A DNA stretch of 36,457 nucleotides. Source: Nitrospinota bacterium (lineage in GTDB: Bacteria > Nitrospinota_A > UBA7883). Position 1 is the stretch's first letter; each line of letters starts with the position of its first letter. Below, one piece after another: positions 15,452 to 24,191 of the stretch. The notes under the pieces were generated by a model that saw only the letters and a program-made list of their open reading frames with translations, did not search any database and was not told the origin of the DNA. The stretch is from positions 1-36,457 of the forward strand of contig JAOUMU010000018.1 of the NCBI GenBank assembly GCA_029881335.1, read 5' to 3'. The translations under genes and the position numbers were made by a program.

Positions 15452-18088
15452 ATGGTTGAAGAACGAATGGACCAGGCAGATCTGCTTTCCACGGATCAGG
15501 GAGCCAAATCGCCGGCTGTGTACAAGAGACCGAAGGAGACCAAGCGCCTGGTATTGGTGGCGGACATCATCGCTGGATATGTGATATCGGTCGGCGGGGT
15601 ATTGGTGATAGCGGCTGTGATGGGGATACTTATATACCTTGTCAGCCAGGTTGTCCCCCTGTTCCGGGCCGGAGTGGTCACAAGCCAAAACAGCGCCATC
15701 CGCCCTGCTCCATGGGCCATAAGCTCCGCCACCATGCTCGACGAGTATCATCATCTGGCGGTGGAGATCGGCCCTGCCGGGCGCATTATCGCATACCACC
15801 CCAGAAGCGGTGAGATCGTCTCTGAAACCAGAATCGATTTCAACGGCGCCGAGTCCACCACCATGGCATTCGACAAGGGCGCGGATGGCTGGGCTGCGGG
15901 TTTTGCCGATGGTTCCATGGCTTTCGGATCGGTCAAGTTTCAAGTTGAAGTCTTCCCTGCGGGATTCGACCTTTCCGGTATGCGCCCCCTGGGGGGAGAT
16001 GACTGGATTGGGGATGGCGCTGTTTACAGCAAGGTGGCTGGCGGCCAGATCCGGGTGGCGCGGGTGGTAGCCGTCACGGAAAAGATAATTAAAAGCGGCG
16101 GCGGTAAAGTTGTGGCCCTGTCGATGGCCGTTTTCGGAAGGCAGCGCAACCGCATGAACGCTCTGGCCGCGCTCGATTCCCGTGGCGGACTGTCGCTCCA
16201 CATCGCCCAGACCAGGAAGAACATGATGACTGGCAAGATGAAGATATCGGTCAAATCCTACTCCCTGCCGAAGGCGCCTAAAGCGCTGGATAAACCAAGG
16301 TTGTTCCTCACGGAGAACGGGGCGGATATTCTGCTGGTGGCCGGGGATGGGGTGCTCTATCGCTATAATGCGCGGGAGCCTTCCCAGGCCTTCCTGGCGG
16401 AGACCGTTAGCCTCACTTCACCTGGCGTACGGGTGACGGCCGCCGCTTTAATGTCCGGCCGCCAATCGCTTGCGGTGGGTGGGTCCAATGGCGGCGTGGG
16501 GATACATTTCATACTGTCCAATCCCGGCTCGGTCACCTCCGATGGTTATAAGGTGGTCCGGGCCAGGCGGCTGGAGCCGCACAAGGGGCCGGTGACGGCC
16601 ATTGTTCCTGCGGCGGGGGGCAAGTCCTTCCTCACCGCCGGACCGGGAGAGTTGTGGCTTCGCAACGGCGCGGGGGAGAGCGTGATATTGCGGCTGGACG
16701 CCGGGGCGCCTGGTGACATCCGGGGTCTGGACATCACATCCCGCTTGGACGGCGCGCTGTTGTCCACAAACAGTGGCGCGATTCGCTTGTGGGAGATCAA
16801 AGTTCCACATCCGGAGGCTTCCTGGCGGGCATTTTTTGGGAAAGTATGGTATGAGGGATACAAGGCGCCATCCTACACTTGGCAATCGTCGGCGGCCACC
16901 GATGATTTCGAGCCCAAGCTCTCTTTGATGCCCTTGATCTTCGGCACCTTGAAAGCCACATTTTATTCCATGCTCTTCGCCGTGCCGGTGGCATTGCTGG
17001 CGGCCGTGTTCACATCAGAGTTTTTAGAAAAGAACCATCGCGCCCCGCTGAAAACCGCCATGGAGATGATGGCCTCGCTTCCATCGGTGGCGTTGGGATT
17101 CGTAGCCGCCCTAGTGCTGGCGCCGGTGGTGGAGCGCGGGATAGGCCCGGTGTTGCTGGCCGGGCTCCTCATCCCACTTTCCCTGGTGGGGGGCGCCATG
17201 CTGTGGCAGCTTCTTCCTCAGCCTGTGTCGGAAAGGCTTTCCGGGCGTTTCAAATTCATGGCAATTGCCTCGGCCATGGGTATCGGGGTGTTGGCGACAC
17301 TGGCGCTAGGCGGGTTATTCGAATCGGCATTCTTCGGAGGGGATTTCAAGCTATGGCTCACGGAAAAGGATGTCTCCGCCGTACCGTTTCTTTTTATGCT
17401 GCTTTTTCCGATGGCCACAGCCGCCGTGGCCGTGGCCGGAGCGCGATATACCGGAAGGGGAGGGCGCCGGGGAAGCCAGGCCCAGGGTGGGCTGGGCGCC
17501 GGGGCAATGGAGCTGGCCAAGGCTTCCATGGTGGCGATATCCGCCGCGCTATTGGCATGGATCGCCGCAGTGGTGGCCCAGGGCACCGGGTTCGACCCCA
17601 GGGACGGCCTGGTGGGACCCTACGTCCAGCGCAATACACTTATAGTCGGCTTCGCCATGGGATTCGCCGTAATCCCTATCATATACACCTTGGCCGAGGA
17701 CGCTCTTGCCGCGGTGCCGGACCATCTGCGCGGCGCCAGCCTGGGCTGCGGCGCCACGGTGTGGCAGACGGCTATATGGGTGGTGGTTCCCACGGCTGCC
17801 AGCGGAATATTTTCCGCCGTGATGATCGGCATGGGCCGGGCCGTGGGGGAGACCATGATCGTGGTGATGGCCGCAGGGAACACTCCCGTGATGGAGCTCA
17901 ATGTCTTCGGCGGCCTGCGGGCCTTGTCGGCGAATATAGCCGTGGAGCTGCCGGAAGCGGTGGTGGGTGGTACTTTATACAGAACCCTGTTCCTCGCCGG
18001 GCTCACTTTGTTTGTGATGACTTTTGCGATCAACACCCTGGCTGAGGTTGTGCGCTTGCGGTTCAGAAAAAGATTTTCGAGGTTATGA
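15452..18088 (+). CDS. pstC: Phosphate ABC transporter permease PstC with large N-terminal periplasmic beta-propeller-like domain
   Basis: Inner-membrane channel subunit of high-affinity phosphate import, 878 residues against about 320 in E. coli. After a first helix (about 33-65), residues 70-470 form a beta-rich region with WD-like strands (for example LDGALLSTNSGAIRLWEI), probably a periplasmic propeller. The permease core runs from about 490 to the end, with the EAA loop (DALAAVPDHLRGASLGCGATVWQT) at about 747-775 and GMGRAVGETMIV. Enlarged PstC proteins are known in Pseudomonas. The start is ATG 15452, or ATG 15467 (which has GAAGAA upstream); Shine-Dalgarno-like GGAGG lies far upstream at about 15421. 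The stop overlaps pstA (ATGA). Confidence 0.9.
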   Translation: MVEERMDQADLLSTDQGAKSPAVYKRPKETKRLVLVADIIAGYVISVGGVLVIAAVMGILIYLVSQVVPLFRAGVVTSQNSAIRPAPWAISSATMLDEYHHLAVEIGPAGRIIAYHPRSGEIVSETRIDFNGAESTTMAFDKGADGWAAGFADGSMAFGSVKFQVEVFPAGFDLSGMRPLGGDDWIGDGAVYSKVAGGQIRVARVVAVTEKIIKSGGGKVVALSMAVFGRQRNRMNALAALDSRGGLSLHIAQTRKNMMTGKMKISVKSYSLPKAPKALDKPRLFLTENGADILLVAGDGVLYRYNAREPSQAFLAETVSLTSPGVRVTAAALMSGRQSLAVGGSNGGVGIHFILSNPGSVTSDGYKVVRARRLEPHKGPVTAIVPAAGGKSFLTAGPGELWLRNGAGESVILRLDAGAPGDIRGLDITSRLDGALLSTNSGAIRLWEIKVPHPEASWRAFFGKVWYEGYKAPSYTWQSSAATDDFEPKLSLMPLIFGTLKATFYSMLFAVPVALLAAVFTSEFLEKNHRAPLKTAMEMMASLPSVALGFVAALVLAPVVERGIGPVLLAGLLIPLSLVGGAMLWQLLPQPVSERLSGRFKFMAIASAMGIGVLATLALGGLFESAFFGGDFKLWLTEKDVSAVPFLFMLLFPMATAAVAVAGARYTGRGGRRGSQAQGGLGAGAMELAKASMVAISAALLAWIAAVVAQGTGFDPRDGLVGPYVQRNTLIVGFAMGFAVIPIIYTLAEDALAAVPDHLRGASLGCGATVWQTAIWVVVPTAASGIFSAVMIGMGRAVGETMIVVMAAGNTPVMELNVFGGLRALSANIAVELPEAVVGGTLYRTLFLAGLTLFVMTFAINTLAEVVRLRFRKRFSRL

Positions 18089-19764
18089 TGGCGCATAAAA
18101 GCGATATGGAACACCCCCCCCGCCGGAGCGCCCACGCTCCCCTTTCGGCCAGGGGTGAGCCATATGTCTGGCTGTTGGGAGGGGCTTTGGCTGGCGGAGT
18201 GGTGATGATAATCGGGTTTCTGGTCCTTGTCACATATAATGGACTAAAAGCGTTCTGGCCCAGGCCCGTGGCCGTTATCACCATGGTCGATGGCGCCAGG
18301 ACCGCGGGCGAAATGGTCCGGACGGAAACCTATTCCCTCCATAGTGAGGCGGAGTCCTCCGGGCAGGGAACCCGTTCTCTTTACCGGGTGGGAAACTTCG
18401 ATCTTACCAGCGAGGATTTCAAGTGGGTGGACCAGCCGGATGTGAAGTCGATACAGGAGCCGGAAGATATCGTGCTGGTGGAGCGGCTGGAGTGGGGGCC
18501 GTTTATTGGAACGCTGGTCTCCGCGAGCGCGCGAGAGACAACCACAGCCGCGGAGAAACTGGACAAAAATGATCTCCAGGAATTGATAAACCAGGCTCAT
18601 GAAAGGCGTGAAAAAATCCAGCTTATCCAGCGCGGCGTCCTGGGTGATGTGAACCGCGACATGGAAGCAGTCCGGTTGTCGCTACGATGGGCCGCCATGG
18701 AGCATGGCGGGGATTCAAGGGAATACGCCTCTATTGAAAAGGAAAAATCGGAAGAGACTGAAAGACTGGAGTCGGAGTACGCCAGGTTGTCGGAGGAGGC
18801 GGCCCGGCTGGACGCCGAGGACGCGGCGATAACCTTCACTTTTGCCGATGTCTCCGGCAGGGAAATAACGATTCGGCAAAGCGGTGTGGTGCGGATGTAT
18901 TGGCCCAACACCCAGGGTATCTTAGGCAAGACTGGAGTATATATTGCGCGCTGGTGGGAGTTTCTCACCGCCGAGCCGAGGGAAGCCAATACGGAAGGTG
19001 GCGTGATGCCTGCCATATTCGGCACCTTCGTGATGACCGTGATGATGGCGTTGCTGGTGGCGCCCTTCGGCGTGATGGCGGCTCTGTACCTTCGCGAGTA
19101 CGCCAGGCAGAGCGCGCTGGTGAGCCTTGTCCGGATCTCTGTGAACAACATGGCCGGCGTACCATCGATAGTGTATGGCATATTCGGCCTGGGATTCTTC
19201 GCCTACGGAGTGGGAGGGTGGATGGACGGCTGGATGTACGCCGAGCGGCTGCCCAGTCCCACCTTCGGCACCGGCGGGGTGCTGTGGGCCTCGTTGACCT
19301 TGGCTCTTCTCACGGCGCCAGTGGTGATCGTGGCCACTGAGGAGGCCCTCTCCGCCGTGCCTCAGTCGGCCAGAGAGGGATCTTTGGCCTGTGGCGCGTC
19401 CAAGTGGCAGACGATCCGGTATATCGTGCTTCCAAAGGCTTTGCCGGGTATAATGACGGGGCTGATCCTGGCCATGGCCAGGGGCGCGGGGGAAGTGGCC
19501 CCCCTGATGCTAGTGGGAGTGGTGAAGCTGGCGCCGGAGCTTCCGGTGGACATGGTATTTCCATACGTCCACCTGGAGCGCAGCTTCATGTGCCTTGGAT
19601 TCCATATATACGACGTGGGATTCCAGTCGCGCAACGCCGAGGCGGGAAAGCCCATGGTATTCATGACGACGCTGCTGCTGATGAGTGTGGTGGCGGCGCT
19701 GAACGCCGGGGCCATTATTATCCGGAACAGGTTGAAGAAAAGATATGTGGCGGGACATTTTTAG
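18085..19764 (+). CDS. pstA: Phosphate ABC transporter permease PstA with long periplasmic coiled-coil insertion
   Basis: Second channel subunit of the Pst importer, 559 residues, about twice the E. coli length. One helix at about 30-57 is followed by roughly 240 residues of periplasmic sequence, including a charged coiled coil near 170-250 (ERLESEYARLSEEAARLDAEDA). The six-helix permease core starts near residue 305 (GTFVMTVMMALLVAPFG). The EAA loop is EEALSAVPQSAREGSLACGASKWQT at about 416-440. It overlaps the pstC stop by 4 bases and is followed by pstB after 15. The matching enlargement of PstC and PstA suggests that their extra domains pack together outside the membrane; this is inference. 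Confidence 0.92.
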   Translation: MMAHKSDMEHPPRRSAHAPLSARGEPYVWLLGGALAGGVVMIIGFLVLVTYNGLKAFWPRPVAVITMVDGARTAGEMVRTETYSLHSEAESSGQGTRSLYRVGNFDLTSEDFKWVDQPDVKSIQEPEDIVLVERLEWGPFIGTLVSASARETTTAAEKLDKNDLQELINQAHERREKIQLIQRGVLGDVNRDMEAVRLSLRWAAMEHGGDSREYASIEKEKSEETERLESEYARLSEEAARLDAEDAAITFTFADVSGREITIRQSGVVRMYWPNTQGILGKTGVYIARWWEFLTAEPREANTEGGVMPAIFGTFVMTVMMALLVAPFGVMAALYLREYARQSALVSLVRISVNNMAGVPSIVYGIFGLGFFAYGVGGWMDGWMYAERLPSPTFGTGGVLWASLTLALLTAPVVIVATEEALSAVPQSAREGSLACGASKWQTIRYIVLPKALPGIMTGLILAMARGAGEVAPLMLVGVVKLAPELPVDMVFPYVHLERSFMCLGFHIYDVGFQSRNAEAGKPMVFMTTLLLMSVVAALNAGAIIIRNRLKKRYVAGHF

Positions 19765-19779
19765 CGGACCGGGAATATT

Positions 19780-20601
19780 ATGAGCGCTAATTCTTTAAGT
19801 CATCACCATGAGGATCCCACCATCCGCCACGAGCGGAAGGGGGAGGAGGGCTCGCTGGTGTCGACGGAAGATTTCTCCTTGTGGTATGGCGACAGCCAGG
19901 CGTTGTATGACGTGGAAATGGCGCTGGAGAAGGGATTGGTGACGGCGCTCATTGGCCCCTCCGGCTGCGGAAAATCTACACTGTTGCGCTCCTTTAACAG
20001 GATGAACGACCTGATAGACGGGCTGCGGGTGGAAGGGAGTATCAAGTTCGACGGGCATGATATCTTCGCCCCGGACGTGGACGTGATCGGCTTGCGAAAG
20101 AGAATGGGCATGGTGTTTCAGAAGCCGAATCCGTTCCCCATGTCAATTGCCGAAAACGTTGGCTACCCACTGAGAGTGGATGGCGTGCGCGACAGGAAGC
20201 TAATCGCGGAAACCGTGGAGAGGGCGCTAAAGTCCTCGGCGCTGTGGGAAGAGGTGAAGGATCGGCTGGACCAGAGCGCCCTGGGCCTTTCCGGCGGGCA
20301 GCAGCAGCGCCTCTGTATCGCCAGGGCCATCGCGGCGGACCCGGACGTGCTGCTGATGGACGAACCCTGCTCCGCGCTGGACCCGGTGGCCACGGCCAAG
20401 ATAGAAGAGCTGATAGACGAACTGGCTGGACGGTATACAATAGTGATAGTGACGCACAACATGCAGCAGGCTGCGCGGGTGTCTCACAACACGGCGTTCA
20501 TGTATCTGGGGCGGCTGGTGGAATATGGCGAGACCGGCGCGATATTCACCGTACCCAGGGCGGACCGGACGAAGGAATATGTGACGGGCCGCTTCGGCTG
20601 A
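19780..20601 (+). CDS. pstB: Phosphate ABC transporter ATP-binding protein
   Basis: Cytoplasmic ATPase that drives PstCA, 273 residues. Walker [10 protein letters not shown] (59-67), Q-loop [15 protein letters not shown] (113-127, the PstB hallmark), signature LSGGQQQR (170-177), Walker [14 protein letters not shown] (190-202) with Glu195, and switch His226 in VTHNMQQA are all intact. An N-terminal stretch of about 30 residues rich in His and charged residues precedes the ABC core. It is third in the pst operon. Confidence 0.97.
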   Translation: MSANSLSHHHEDPTIRHERKGEEGSLVSTEDFSLWYGDSQALYDVEMALEKGLVTALIGPSGCGKSTLLRSFNRMNDLIDGLRVEGSIKFDGHDIFAPDVDVIGLRKRMGMVFQKPNPFPMSIAENVGYPLRVDGVRDRKLIAETVERALKSSALWEEVKDRLDQSALGLSGGQQQRLCIARAIAADPDVLLMDEPCSALDPVATAKIEELIDELAGRYTIVIVTHNMQQAARVSHNTAFMYLGRLVEYGETGAIFTVPRADRTKEYVTGRFG

Positions 20602-20645
20602 GCCGATGACGCTGAAGGAACATCATAATATAGGACAATTGAAAG

Positions 20646-21320
20646 ATGAGACCTCATACAAGTAAGAATTTCGAGGCGGAGCTAAGCCACCTGAAGGACA
20701 CAGTCCTGCGGATGGGGGGGATGGTGGAGACGGCCATAGGCAAGGCCATGAGGGCTCTGGAGTGGAGAGACGCCAAGCTGGCGCAGACCGTGATCGAGGA
20801 GGATCATATCGTCAATAAGTACGAGGTGGATATAGACGATATGTGCGTGGGGATAGTGGCGCTGCGCCAACCGGCGGCGGAGGATCTGCGGCTGATCATC
20901 ACCGGCCTGAAAATATCGACGGACCTGGAGAGAATCGGCGACCTGGCGGCGAACATCAGCGAGCGGGTGCTGGAGATAATGAACGACCCGCACAGCGGAT
21001 CGCTGAACGACCTTATGCGCATGTCCCAGATCGCCCAGGGTATGCTTCACGACAGCCTGGACGCATATGTGGGCCGCGACGCGGAGAAGGCGGAGGCTGT
21101 GTGCCGACGTGACGAGACAGTGGATGAGCTGAACCGGCAGTTGTTCAGAGCCTTATTGACGGAGATGAAAGACGCGCCTGCCGATGTCTCCAGCTATCTT
21201 AGCCTGATGAATATATCAAAGCAGATGGAGAGGATCGCTGATCATTCCACCAATATAGCGGAAATGGTCATTTATCTGGTCAAGGGTAAGGACATCCGCC
21301 ACACATCGTTCGGCAAGTAG
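20646..21320 (+). CDS. phoU: Phosphate signalling complex protein PhoU
   Basis: Peripheral cytoplasmic protein, 224 residues, the normal length. It carries two three-helix PhoU domains with the paired motifs typical of the metal-binding face (RMGGMVETAIGKAMRALEWRDAKLA and VIEEDHIVNKYEVDIDD in the first half; MERIADHSTNIAEMVIYLVKG at the end of the second). PhoU links the Pst transporter to PhoR and keeps the Pho regulon off when phosphate is ample. GAAAG precedes the ATG. It sits between pstB and phoB in the classic order. Confidence 0.95.
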   Translation: MRPHTSKNFEAELSHLKDTVLRMGGMVETAIGKAMRALEWRDAKLAQTVIEEDHIVNKYEVDIDDMCVGIVALRQPAAEDLRLIITGLKISTDLERIGDLAANISERVLEIMNDPHSGSLNDLMRMSQIAQGMLHDSLDAYVGRDAEKAEAVCRRDETVDELNRQLFRALLTEMKDAPADVSSYLSLMNISKQMERIADHSTNIAEMVIYLVKGKDIRHTSFGK

Positions 21321-21337
21321 CCGCGGCGTCCGCGGAC
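21321..21337. repeat. Intercistronic hairpin between phoU and phoB
   Basis: CCGCGG (21321-21326), a 3-base loop, then CCGCGG (21330-21335); it also contains the palindrome GTCCGCGGAC (21328-21337). It begins directly after the phoU stop and ends 8 bases before the phoB ATG, which has no Shine-Dalgarno. It may tune phoB translation or mRNA stability. Confidence 0.45.
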
Positions 21338-21345
21338 AAAATCAT

Positions 21346-22065
21346 ATGGCCAGAATCCTGGTTGCGGATGACGAAGAGGACATTCTGGAGCTGGTGCGGT
21401 ATAACCTGGCGGTGAACGGCCATGAGGTGGAAACTGCCCTGACAGGGGGCGGCGCCCTGGAAGCGGCGATGGCCAGGCCACCGGATCTTCTGATACTGGA
21501 CGTGATGCTGCCGGATCTCTTGGGCTTCGAGGTTTTGCGCCGGTTGCGCAAAAGCCGGGCAGGGGCGCATGTGCCGGTGATCATGCTCACCGCCAAAAGC
21601 TCGGAGCCGGATGTGCTGGTGGGATTCGAGCTGGGAGCCGACGATTACGTGACCAAGCCATTTAGCCCCAGGGAGCTGGTGGCCCGGGTCCGGGCGGTTT
21701 TGGCCCGCTACAAGGGAGATGCGGAAAAGGAAACAGGGCCGCTAAAGTTCGGGCGACTGGAGATTAATCGAGAGTCTTGCCAGGTGTTTGTTGATGGGGA
21801 GGAGTTGCAGCTTGCGCCCCAGGAGTACCGGCTGCTGGTGTTCATGGCGGCGCGGCCCATGAGAATGTTTACTCGAGAAAGCCTCATCGAAGGGGCATGG
21901 GGGCCGGAGCTGCATATCGATCCTCGCACGGTGGATGTCCATGTGAGAAGGCTGCGCTCCAGGATAGAGAAAGATCCTTCCGCTCCCGCGTTTCTGGAAA
22001 CGGTGCGCGGCAGTGGATATCGATTCAATCCCGAGGGAAAAAACATCGGAGGTCGGCGTCAATAA
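21346..22065 (+). CDS. phoB: Phosphate regulon response regulator
   Basis: OmpR/PhoB-family transcription factor of 239 residues. The receiver domain (1-120) has the acidic pocket Asp8-Asp9, phosphoacceptor Asp52 in LILDVMLPD, the conserved Thr in IMLTAK and Lys in DDYVTKPFSPRELVARV. The C-terminal winged helix (about 130-232) includes LAPQEYRLLVFMA and the recognition region IDPRTVDVHVRRLRSRIEKD. It should bind the Pho box array ahead of pstC. Its stop is 1 base before the phoR start. Confidence 0.95.
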   Translation: MARILVADDEEDILELVRYNLAVNGHEVETALTGGGALEAAMARPPDLLILDVMLPDLLGFEVLRRLRKSRAGAHVPVIMLTAKSSEPDVLVGFELGADDYVTKPFSPRELVARVRAVLARYKGDAEKETGPLKFGRLEINRESCQVFVDGEELQLAPQEYRLLVFMAARPMRMFTRESLIEGAWGPELHIDPRTVDVHVRRLRSRIEKDPSAPAFLETVRGSGYRFNPEGKNIGGRRQ

Positions 22066-22066
22066 C

Positions 22067-23818
22067 ATGTTTCATCGAGGCCTCTACACATACATACTCA
22101 CGGCCCTTGGCCTGTCGCTCCTGGCCCTGGTGCTGATCATAGAGATCCTGGCTGACTCTTTCCTGTGGGAGTACCAGGCCAGGGAGGCGGAAATGGATCT
22201 GGAGCGGGCCGCCAGCCAGGCTTCGGCGCAACTGATCCCATGGAGCGCTGGGAATTCCAGGCTGGTCCATGACATGGGGCGCGCCACCGATTTCAGGTTC
22301 ACCATCATAGGCAGAGACGGCGCCGTGCTGGCGGATTCCTTGCTGGACAAGGGGAAAATGAAAAATTACATCTCCCTGCCGGAGGTGACACGGGCGCTAG
22401 AGGGGCGGGGCGGAGTGGTCCGGCGCAAGAGCGCGGCCCTGGGAAAGGAGATGCTCTACCTTGCCATTCCCACTGATCCTGTGATCCGAGTGTCCAAGCC
22501 TGTTTCGGAGGTGGAGGAACTGACCGAGGGGATGAAGTTCCGGCTGCTAATCATTTCCATCCCGGCGCTTTTGATCGCCATGCTCATATCGTACCTGGTG
22601 GCCAAGCCGCTGACCCGCCGTATGAAGGTGATGGAAGGTTTTGCCTCCGCTCTGGCGGAGGGGGATTACGGTTCGGCGCTGGATAGTACAGGGGCCGGGG
22701 AGCTGGGAGGGGTGGAAAGGAGCCTGGAAACGCTTCGCAAAAAGCTCAAGGAGCTTGTATGGCGATTGTCAGAGGACAGGCAGAGGCTGGCATCCATCAT
22801 GGATGGCATACCAGACGCTGTTTTGCTGTTCGGGTGGGATGGCAGACTGATCGCGGCCAACGAGGCGGCCCAGAAGCTGCTGCGCCTGCCGGTGGGGGGG
22901 CAGGATAAGCTGAGGAGGGAAGAGGTGGTGCGTGAGCCGGAGATCCTGACGGCGCTGGACATGGTTTGCGCTTCCAGGAAACAGACGGACACGCCTTTTC
23001 GGATAAGCTGGCGTGAGCCGGAAATGGAGCTGGAGGTGATATGTCGGCCGATGGTGAACGAGATGGGGCAATGCGGCGCGCTTTTGCTGATGCGAGACAT
23101 CACAAGGCAGGTCCGCCTGGAGAGGGTGCGTAGCGACTTTATCGCCAACATGGCTCATGAGCTGCTGACACCGCTGACCGCCATCCGGGGCGCGGCGGAG
23201 ACATTGATAGACTCTCAAACGGCGCCTGAGGGCTCGCATCGCAAGTTTCTGGAGACCATCCACAGGCACTCCATAAGGCTGGGAAACATAGTGACGGATG
23301 TATCGCAGCTTTCCAGGATAGAGGGGGGCGGCACACCGGTGGTGAACATGGAGATGGACGCCAGGCGCCCCGTGGAGGATGTGATGGCGCTTTTCACTGC
23401 GGAGGCGGAGAAGGCCGGCCTTTCGCTGGGGGTGGAGGCGCCGGAGGAGCCGGTCCGGCTGGTGTCTGACGCGGAGAAGATCGAATCTATCCTGGTGAAT
23501 CTGGTCCAGAACGCTGTCCGGTACACCCCTTCGGGAGGATCGGTGATGATATGCGTCCGTGGGGGGGCCGCCGGGGCTGTGTTCGAGGTGCGCGATACCG
23601 GTGTGGGGATCCCGTTCAAGGATATCCCCCGTGTCACCGAACGCTTCTATCGGGTGGATCCTGGCCGCTCGCGGGAAAAGGGGGGCACCGGCCTGGGGCT
23701 CAGCATCGTTCGCCACCTGGTGACGTCGCTTGGGGGGAAGATGGCCATAGAAAGCCAGCTTGGCAGAGGAACCACGGTGAGGCTGGAACTGCCGTCGCTG
23801 CCATCATCGGCCCAATAA
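22067..23818 (+). CDS. phoR: Phosphate regulon sensor histidine kinase
   Basis: A 583-residue membrane kinase. The ATG at 22067 is chosen because GGAGG lies about 13 bases upstream and the previous gene ends at 22065. Helix 1 is at about 6-28. Then come a periplasmic segment of about 130 residues, helix 2 near 160-180, HAMP, PAS (around ASIMDGIPDAVLLFGWDGRLIAANEAA), HisKA with His364 in NMAHELLTPL, and HATPase (LVNLVQNAVRYTPSGG, DTGVGIP, GGTGLGLSIV). The H-box reads HELLTP where most kinases have HELRTP. The sizeable periplasmic loop is a difference from E. coli PhoR, which has almost none. It is last in the operon. Confidence 0.92.
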   Translation: MFHRGLYTYILTALGLSLLALVLIIEILADSFLWEYQAREAEMDLERAASQASAQLIPWSAGNSRLVHDMGRATDFRFTIIGRDGAVLADSLLDKGKMKNYISLPEVTRALEGRGGVVRRKSAALGKEMLYLAIPTDPVIRVSKPVSEVEELTEGMKFRLLIISIPALLIAMLISYLVAKPLTRRMKVMEGFASALAEGDYGSALDSTGAGELGGVERSLETLRKKLKELVWRLSEDRQRLASIMDGIPDAVLLFGWDGRLIAANEAAQKLLRLPVGGQDKLRREEVVREPEILTALDMVCASRKQTDTPFRISWREPEMELEVICRPMVNEMGQCGALLLMRDITRQVRLERVRSDFIANMAHELLTPLTAIRGAAETLIDSQTAPEGSHRKFLETIHRHSIRLGNIVTDVSQLSRIEGGGTPVVNMEMDARRPVEDVMALFTAEAEKAGLSLGVEAPEEPVRLVSDAEKIESILVNLVQNAVRYTPSGGSVMICVRGGAAGAVFEVRDTGVGIPFKDIPRVTERFYRVDPGRSREKGGTGLGLSIVRHLVTSLGGKMAIESQLGRGTTVRLELPSLPSSAQ

Positions 23819-23835
23819 TAGCGGCGATAAAACAT

Positions 23836-23875
23836 CGCGCCTGGCCCGGCGTGGACGCTCTGGGCCGTTGGCGCG
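23836..23875. terminator. Possible bidirectional terminator between phoR and the small radA-linked gene
   Basis: The outer stem CGCGCC (23836-23841) with GGCGCG (23870-23875) and the inner stem GGCCC (23843-23847) with GGGCC (23862-23866) fill almost the whole gap between converging genes. The T-tract is poor on both strands, so this is a tentative call. Confidence 0.4.
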
Positions 23876-24166
23876 TCATTTGAAGATTTTCTTTATGTCC
23901 TGGTTGACCTTGTCCAGCCCTTCATTGATCTCTTTTTTCAACTTCTCGGATTTATCGCTGCTCAGCGCTTTTCGAACCGCCTTGGGCAGAGTCAACCATT
24001 TGACCGGATTCATGTCCCTGGCGTCCACGTATGTGTCGTCGAAAGTCATTTTCTCCTTCTGGACCAGCTTTACCTTGTATCCATCGTCGTGGAGCACTAA
24101 GTGGACATTCATGACCGCTCCCAAGGTTACCACCACCGTCGTCGTAATAATCACAATATACTTCAT
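23876..24166 (-). CDS. Small exported or membrane-anchored protein of unknown function (96 aa)
   Basis: The ATG at 24166 is preferred because GGGAGAGG precedes it and it starts a clean hydrophobic segment (MKYIVIITTTVVVTLGAVMNVHLVL), a signal peptide or anchor. An in-frame ATG at 24199 would overlap the radA stop and put a charged stretch in front. The mature part contains YVDARDMNPVKWLTLPKAVRKAL and ends in a lysine-rich amphipathic helix (SEKLKKEINEGLDKVNQDIKKIFK). I recognise no family. The gene follows radA by 25 bases and is probably in its operon. Confidence 0.6.
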   Translation of the reverse strand: MKYIVIITTTVVVTLGAVMNVHLVLHDDGYKVKLVQKEKMTFDDTYVDARDMNPVKWLTLPKAVRKALSSDKSEKLKKEINEGLDKVNQDIKKIFK

Positions 24167-24191
24167 CAGCCTCTCCCTGGTTGACTTACCT

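Noticed and set aside
22769-23716. 315-codon open frame on the - strand
   Set aside because: Antisense to phoR; the composition, rich in His, Arg and Pro, is that of a shadow frame.
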